Both the position numbers and the translations under genes were made by a program. The notes beneath the pieces are model-generated. The model was given only the letters and a program-made list of their open reading frames with translations. It was not told where the DNA came from and did no database searches. Positions 60,501 to 64,000 of a stretch of DNA of 64,000 nt are shown here, piece by piece (within the stretch, counting starts at the first letter, position 1; each line of letters opens with the position of its first letter). Source of the stretch: Butyricimonas virosa_A (GTDB taxonomy: Bacteria > Bacteroidota > Bacteroidia > Bacteroidales > Marinifilaceae); NCBI GenBank assembly GCA_020743075.1, contig DYVS01000149.1, positions 1-64,000 of the forward strand, written 5' to 3'.

Positions 60501-60967
60501 GCCGCCTCGCATATATCATCGAGAGCTTGGAAACAAGAGCTATTGTCAAATTCGAGATCGATAATATTACCCTCGTCAATATCCCCTGCAGTGTATTCTT
60601 GTTGATCCTCGTTCAAGGATAATATTACAAGATCAACGAATTCTTTTATTCCCCCGTGATAAGGGAATGTGGTCGCTCCCTCGTCTTTCACAATGGAAAA
60701 TTTCAACTTATAGTCAGGAGAACGAAAGACAAGAGGGTAGGAGAAGACCCCATTACTTTCTTCCACGTCAATAGGGTCATAAATAGTGTAATGGCTACCG
60801 TCTTCTATGATGTAATCCCCTATTTTGATGTCAAGACTATCCTTTGATTCAACATTAAATGACACGTTATTATCGTGAGACATCGAACGTCTTATGTCAT
60901 CATCTTCTATTACGAAATCGTGCTTCTTTACGCCTAGCCTGTATATGCTATATGTCTTCATTTGCAT
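54557..60967 (-). CDS. giant tail-tip / central tail protein
   Basis: A protein of about 2136 residues (start 60967; the ATGs at 60988 and 60961 are alternatives). The N-terminal about 400 residues (SRQPRIGDVFVLLN, RFLTKKGYSLDIGDSI...) fit a prophage tail-endopeptidase/tail-hub type fold, followed by coiled coils (QIEQIQVTLKQLISLEDVRRL, about 460) and several jelly-roll-like modules (WNFAAGPLGAGVGMVND, and two modules with TDWSPS and SWSPS ends). It probably forms the tail tip that contacts the cell. The Dit-like gene overlaps its start. Base composition shifts along the gene. Confidence 0.8.
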   Translation of the reverse strand: MQMKTYSIYRLGVKKHDFVIEDDDIRRSMSHDNNVSFNVESKDSLDIKIGDYIIEDGSHYTIYDPIDVEESNGVFSYPLVFRSPDYKLKFSIVKDEGATTFPYHGGIKEFVDLVILSLNEDQQEYTAGDIDEGNIIDLEFDNSSCFQALDDICEAANMEWNLIGTSINVKYRIGKDVDVVFEYGKEKGGYSVRLDKVQNTFIATRLIGKGGTVNLPKDYVSPDTPKRLNLGNDILEKNTDKYGKITGVYTNDNIFPRLINKTVLDVTIPEDIEKAVAWKLKLDIPFDLSQQYADDKVPIVKFQTGDLTGSEFEIVDNSWNNTDKTLQIIVQEEEDGYRLPNTSRQPRIGDVFVLLNINMPQSYIDEAEEELRKATQEELNKRSEPQYAPSVKVSKRFLTKKGYSLDIGDSITVKVGEHSINTRILAINQSSSSDEINYELGDEILYSYEDNVNNQIEQIQVTLKQLISLEDVRRLFNVLINQWRPLWMDQKLHTYDPVKFNSVTSTDFESKLKGWVIDALGNAEFRDVLLRSFKSWNFAAGPLGAGVGMVNDDELQTDKLLVRKIMYVLEMMIQRMRFQGGIMVLSPATGFKIDRVETFDTYYRVYCRPEDFNEFEVNDQARIQNFTGNNIKYLWSLVLSRGDDYIDISRVDKDGDGVPAEGDEIVQLGNRTNPDRQDAVLLSAVNGEVGIFTYYGINSFDLSNKEGSWLGKHGGKKGAVIRGEVHITAGSSGLEQFDEYEDVDKRIQDAKDLADSVQYVVNDLTSVIIPDLQGQIDGSIMSHEGTVPPTLTNEPAVKWTSEEEKNRHIGDYYDYFLTVDGQNVTERYKFSKLNGEYQWVRVADSGSALAASVAREALGLAGTKATITWGNTLPEAPYNINDMWIKLDGSMYICNHQRLDGETGSQSDWQLFNDTMLRLAKMADDNVITKEEKATLRDTWNQIQKEFTAYQAQATKYGVSITALQNAYNTLNTFLTNTVKIAQDIDSNLSVAQKTEYNQDFANYYSERTAFANVIAQKVADESVGNLQIGGINLADYSGGNFLDVLGLYDSSYASKTKIEGKTCLQFNRNSANCRFAHVMVEDGEYTFSLWVKGSEEYDAQVNHYNGSNYGATTVHVTTSWERKVITFTAKAGSDIIHFGTKNTIYITDWKYEKGNKATDWSPSIADQNRYATEQGIIGGQDAVNNLQIGSVNLVSRKILLDMNNTANGSAIWGQDSDGIYISVAPKDNTTLYSNFKNGTQYVISVNCKGNPSGGSSWRPYLIVEYTDSTKEAAFLIKDSVYKRYDYISKQGKTIARLYWNVANPGQTYSNFIYSLALYEGNKVLAEPPVATEDLTGQSNVNLVDGGKEVTVASQTYKTLKVPVIKPNTVYSLRFTNAEVISGDIPSGYEFRLYDTSLAESQRYARGTIKAGMNSGLLITNNNFTAREGRLLFYPGIQSEGLLRSVKFTEIMLVEGFTPPASWSPSAGDVQKEFDEINNRLGEWASDGYISPQEKTALRQQKSDIQAEKNEIEANANRFSISLASYMSAYDAAIAALDKYTATSPENIAVGSDYNNIAAYYPARQTILNSIAAAAKAQADKATGAIGMDGGKMLYADPEFKKGLNGVAKYTNSSNVSPDYIASKLTVERVTKPSDAPTQSGYCLKVTCKAAQAPGHGGVYQYITSRANAVFVQKIIAKIPVGYKINTASNSMGAGYSDTWLTPTEGTGKYTTYLRKVVCGATGTFSVGGHVYISGGPAPTESDPLEWYIAYMTAFDLTADGYGDIEFSAKDDLAQQLGYSNFDKMVENASKGETIIKGAYINTKLIDVETLVADTALVDKLSTNILKAGSITANMISVGGFEFQNGQIYGGSDFGTGPGVKITSKDEERSFKAYKDENNYISLFYNNDSDWGLIGKVDGSELLKLGKSSEIGGFSLANGRIGTISSINNPTKGMSLYDSFIKFKDDDVLAMIGVNTIPSSTGFGVVAARFEVSTVWASSAPQCNVALKLDSTGHPNTYTDAGRNYAIYANNGLIVSRDAIIDYRYYELSNSGPIRIDRGKIVMLNLSSLTNVYLPTLAHIRKVLFLDSSASQAFMIKISIFTYNASARLYPSDGCTLYNENGSAITYLSLEKGDAVDIVLWSGGGNFVANIAGRAY

Positions 60968-61775
60968 GGATAATTTTGCTTGTTTCAATTAGCTCGCACG
61001 TGAATTTTGCCACGATAATATCTTTCATGATAACATTCGTGATGGTAAATCCATTAATAGCAAAACAATAAATAGATCTGCCTCGATAATTTATTGTTCT
61101 TAGTCCAGCACTTCCGAATAATCTGTATAGCGATTTTATTCTTGATTTGAAATCTTCAAAAGAAGTTGCTACAACGTGCGCCGAAATAGTAACCTTGCCC
61201 TTGTCTTCTCCTCCTGTTGATCGAATTGTTCTATCCGGGTTTTGAGTCACGTCAAGGGATTTGAGAGGTTTAATATTAAAACTCCCATTAATTTTTTCAA
61301 TGTATAAACCTAAAGATTTCCAAGAATAATCATCAATATCCTTGATCGTTGATATAGGTGGCAATGTTCCGGATAAATCTGGAGTTGGTTCAACGAATGA
61401 AATGCTTATTCTTGCGTTATTTTTGTCAATAGGGGTGATGTCTATGCTCTTGTTGACTTTAACATTCCATGACCCCCATTTACAGGATAGCATGGATAAT
61501 TCAGGTAGTGCTAAAACGTAATTTTGTAAAGACCGAACATTTAATTCAAGATTCCCGATAATGTACCCGGTGAATCTAATGCTTCTTGAGTCAAATTGAA
61601 TATCGCTTTCGTCTACATAAGGATCTACACCGTTTTCACGAGGCCAGTCAAAATAAGTGTCACCAATTCTTTTAGGAAGGTCAAAGCATCCCGACAAAGC
61701 TATATGCTTGTTGCTACGAGATGGTACGATACCAAAATCAGAAAGAGGTTTATTATTAAGATAATATTCAGCCAT
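60948..61775 (-). CDS. distal tail (Dit-like) protein
   Basis: A 275-residue protein beginning MAEYYLNNKPLSDFGIVPSR, with FDWPRENGVDPYVDESDIQF and SISFVEPTPDLSGTLPP, a Dit/tail-hub type pattern. Start 61775 is chosen; 61823 would extend it by 16 residues. It overlaps the giant tail-tip gene by about 20 bases. Confidence 0.65.
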   Translation of the reverse strand: MAEYYLNNKPLSDFGIVPSRSNKHIALSGCFDLPKRIGDTYFDWPRENGVDPYVDESDIQFDSRSIRFTGYIIGNLELNVRSLQNYVLALPELSMLSCKWGSWNVKVNKSIDITPIDKNNARISISFVEPTPDLSGTLPPISTIKDIDDYSWKSLGLYIEKINGSFNIKPLKSLDVTQNPDRTIRSTGGEDKGKVTISAHVVATSFEDFKSRIKSLYRLFGSAGLRTINYRGRSIYCFAINGFTITNVIMKDIIVAKFTCELIETSKIIHANEDI

Positions 61776-61882
61776 TCCGTCCGTAGATATTTGGGTGGCA
61801 TGTAACATCACATGCTTCAACAAAGATATAAAATTATAGTTTCTTTCAAAAGAATAATATCAAAATTTTATACAGTATAAAA

Positions 61883-62986
61883 TCATGAATCTTTCTTAAA
61901 TACATCCTTGTACGTGAAATATTTTTCAGCGTAAGCTTTATTATCAAGAATGTAATCTGGTTTTGAGTCCCAACCAGATATTTGTTTTTTGTGCTTTTGC
62001 GACCAATCAATGAATTTCTTCGGGATGGATGATACTTGTTTCACCTGAATATCTTCTGCGTTACCTCCTGCCAGAATAGCGTCTTCCATCTTTTCCAAGT
62101 CAATCCTTGGAGCGAATACAGGTTCCATGACGCAACGACATTGAACGTGCCAACCATGCCACTTGAAATCCTTTGGATACACGCCTTGTGCATAATCACA
62201 TATATCAACGAATGGTTTCCCGTTTAGCGTGTGATTATTGGATAACCTAATCCTGAATCCAACAATGGCGGGATTATCTTGATAGCTTTCCCATTCTGCA
62301 CGTCTATATGATTTGTTTATCTCGTTACGGCATAATCTCATTGCGTTTTTATAACTTGACCTGTAAACGCCCTGCCCCGGATGGTACTCTTTTGCCGCTT
62401 TGCTTAATTTTAACTCTCCAGTTTCTGCGTCACGGACTCTCCTATAAAGTCGGTCAGGTTCTTGCAAGCACTTGCGAATATCACGTGATAACTCGTTTGC
62501 GCTCTTTCCATCTACAAATGCAAGTTGTAAGGAATCTTCGATTTGTCCTTTTATTCCCTCTTTCCATACACGTGAAGATATTCTGAAATCCTTTTTACTC
62601 ATGGTAAAACTATCGAGGGATTTCTTCCTATGTTCAAATATGCCGTTTGCCCGTAATTTTTCAAATAGACCTTCAGGAATGATGGATTTAATCTCTTTCT
62701 CTGCAATTTTTTCTCCAATTTTCCATGAGATATTCGATGATGTAGTATTTATCACGTGTATATCATCAACAAGGCTATCAATGTGATTGCTTATAGCATT
62801 TGATAGCCTTTTCATCTCGCTTAAAAATTTTTGCTCCTTAGAAGACAGGTAAGACTTGATAAGCCCCATGTTAGAAATATCATCCACGAATTTATTGAAG
62901 GCGTCATCAATTCGTGTTGATGTCTCTATCTGCAACTGATCTAGCATTTTTTTTAGTTCCTCGATGGTGAGTTTATCTAGGTTCAT
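61883..62986 (-). CDS. phage minor head protein (SPP1 gp7/Mu F-like)
   Basis: A 367-residue protein with YRSSYKNAMRLCRNEINKSYR and WHGWHVQCRCVMEPVFAPR, the Cys/His pattern of the Phage_Mu_F/minor head family. N-terminal coiled coil region. It follows the portal (overlap 4 bases), as usual for the portal-minor head pair. Confidence 0.82.
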   Translation of the reverse strand: MNLDKLTIEELKKMLDQLQIETSTRIDDAFNKFVDDISNMGLIKSYLSSKEQKFLSEMKRLSNAISNHIDSLVDDIHVINTTSSNISWKIGEKIAEKEIKSIIPEGLFEKLRANGIFEHRKKSLDSFTMSKKDFRISSRVWKEGIKGQIEDSLQLAFVDGKSANELSRDIRKCLQEPDRLYRRVRDAETGELKLSKAAKEYHPGQGVYRSSYKNAMRLCRNEINKSYRRAEWESYQDNPAIVGFRIRLSNNHTLNGKPFVDICDYAQGVYPKDFKWHGWHVQCRCVMEPVFAPRIDLEKMEDAILAGGNAEDIQVKQVSSIPKKFIDWSQKHKKQISGWDSKPDYILDNKAYAEKYFTYKDVFKKDS

Positions 62987-64000
62987 TCTTCTTCTGTGTT
63001 ATTCCTGAATTGCCCGAATAAAGATCCTGCACCCATTTGCTCGGATAACATTTGTTGTTTTTCCTCTAGCTCTGTCTTTATTTTATCTATTTCAGATTGA
63101 ACATCTTTAATGTAATCGATCAAAGACATAGCCGTTTCTTGACTTAGGAGACCTGCATCTCTCAGTTTGATAATATCGCTTATTTTCTCGCTAATGTCAT
63201 CTTGGAATGGTTCTCCAAATTCCGAATGGACTATTAATTTTTCCATCTCTGATTTTAGAGAAATGTCAAGAACATTGCCGATTATAGCTTTAATCAAATT
63301 TGCTTCCCTGTCTTGAGCTATCGAGTATATTTCTATATTTTTAGCTCGTTTCATGTAGCCTAATGCCATAGCTCTCCTTAACGCTCTTCCAGTAGGTGCC
63401 CCTGCGGATATTAACGCTTCAAAAGTAAGGTCTGGTGTCATTGACATTACCTTGATTACCTTGTCTAAATCTTCAATTTCATTCTTTTTTAGGTCAACGG
63501 CAGTATCTACTGTGAGGTATTCCATGATACTATCTTTCGTTGGCAATCCGACAGCTTTACCTCCTCCACTCGTGTCTGGATCAGGAAGGCCACTTTTAAT
63601 GCTATTATTTATTTTTGCTTCATTTCGAGCAATCATAATATCTGTTGACATTTTCAAGATAGGATCCGCCACGTAGTCATTAACATCAGATACACGTGAT
63701 CGTAACTCTTCAAGCCTGTCTATTAATGCTTGCACACCATCCCATGCTTTGGGTTGTTGCACATATATAACTGGTATTTTGCCAATATCGTTTTTCTCTG
63801 TTATAACATCCCAGCCAATATTCTTTTGAGTGCATCTGAAAACGTAATCTGGGCAGTAAATATCAAAATGCCGAACGATTGTATTACCTTCTTTCAAGTA
63901 ATACCCATGCCCGAATGCAAGCATATTTCCATATTGATCAAATAAAGGTCTAATTTCGTCTCCTTTCGTCTTGGCAAGGACTTTTACCCCAACTTTTTTC
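62983..64000 (-). CDS. phage portal protein (cut by window edge)
   Basis: The frame stays open to the edge, so the start is beyond it. The seen part (about 339 codons) has WDGVQALIDRLEELRSRVSD and RNEAKINNSIKSGLPDP, then a long helical C-terminal region (TPDLTFEALISAGAPTGRALRRAM) as in SPP1 gp6-type portals, and a C-terminal coiled coil. Portals form the DNA channel of the capsid. Late operon continues to the right. Confidence 0.82.
   Translation of the reverse strand, partial: KKVGVKVLAKTKGDEIRPLFDQYGNMLAFGHGYYLKEGNTIVRHFDIYCPDYVFRCTQKNIGWDVITEKNDIGKIPVIYVQQPKAWDGVQALIDRLEELRSRVSDVNDYVADPILKMSTDIMIARNEAKINNSIKSGLPDPDTSGGGKAVGLPTKDSIMEYLTVDTAVDLKKNEIEDLDKVIKVMSMTPDLTFEALISAGAPTGRALRRAMALGYMKRAKNIEIYSIAQDREANLIKAIIGNVLDISLKSEMEKLIVHSEFGEPFQDDISEKISDIIKLRDAGLLSQETAMSLIDYIKDVQSEIDKIKTELEEKQQMLSEQMGAGSLFGQFRNNTEEE

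Overview
The window is from a Bacteroidetes chromosome, most likely of the Odoribacteraceae (Butyricimonas/Odoribacter) type; the genus is an inference. The evidence is an STN-bearing SusC with SusD, many TAnnTTTG -7 promoter boxes, Bacteroidales-type YidC and CTP synthase, and a DUF349 protein. A prophage fills the part from about 18.8 kb to the right edge and continues beyond it.

Chromosomal part (1-18.8 kb). A four-gene outer-membrane uptake locus (SusC, SusD, DUF4843 lipoprotein, PKD-like lipoprotein) is followed by a gap with a structured RNA (about 7.5-7.67 kb) and two unrecognised genes. Then come yidC and pyrG on the minus strand, a DUF349 coiled-coil protein (minus), an LpxL-type acyltransferase, a family 2 glycosyltransferase, and an ECF sigma factor with a membrane protein and a secreted helical protein. 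A tRNA-Ser(GCU)/tRNA-Pro(UGG) pair ends this part and marks the phage integration point.

Prophage, lysogeny end and early region (18.9-45.9 kb). An integrase sits next to tRNA-Pro. A minus-strand block follows: a two-gene Panacea-type toxin-antitoxin candidate, a repeat-containing lipoprotein, a small membrane protein and a repressor-like gene. Repeated operator-like motifs separate the repressor from a rightward early operon. That operon carries recombination genes (putative annealing protein, YqaJ nuclease, SSB, RusA), replication genes (replication initiator, primase-helicase), a C5 DNA methyltransferase, a PAPS-reductase-like enzyme, a MazG-like pyrophosphohydrolase, KilA-N and many small proteins. 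It is interspersed with tRNA-like elements and structured RNAs.

Late region (64-46 kb, minus strand). Portal (cut by the right edge), minor head protein, distal tail protein, a giant tail-tip protein, a lysis cassette (holin, M15 endolysin, candidate unimolecular spanin), a coiled-coil tail appendage with an AT-rich C-terminal tip, and a run of small proteins. Early and late operons converge on terminators at about 45.9-46.0 kb.

Most notable observations. (1) Two diverged RNA-plus-ORF modules (30.9 and 33.8 kb) have covarying helices and a strand complementary to the start-codon region of the next gene. Related-looking pseudoknotted RNAs with their own promoter and T-tract occur at 44.4 kb, 54.2 kb and in the chromosome at 7.5 kb. 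(2) The DNA methyltransferase gene has a second long overlapping frame that itself resembles a methyltransferase-associated domain. (3) An intein lies inside the zinc motif of the endolysin and carries an in-frame TAA. (4) Three intergenic elements have a tRNA-like acceptor stem and T-arm but abnormal or missing anticodon parts.
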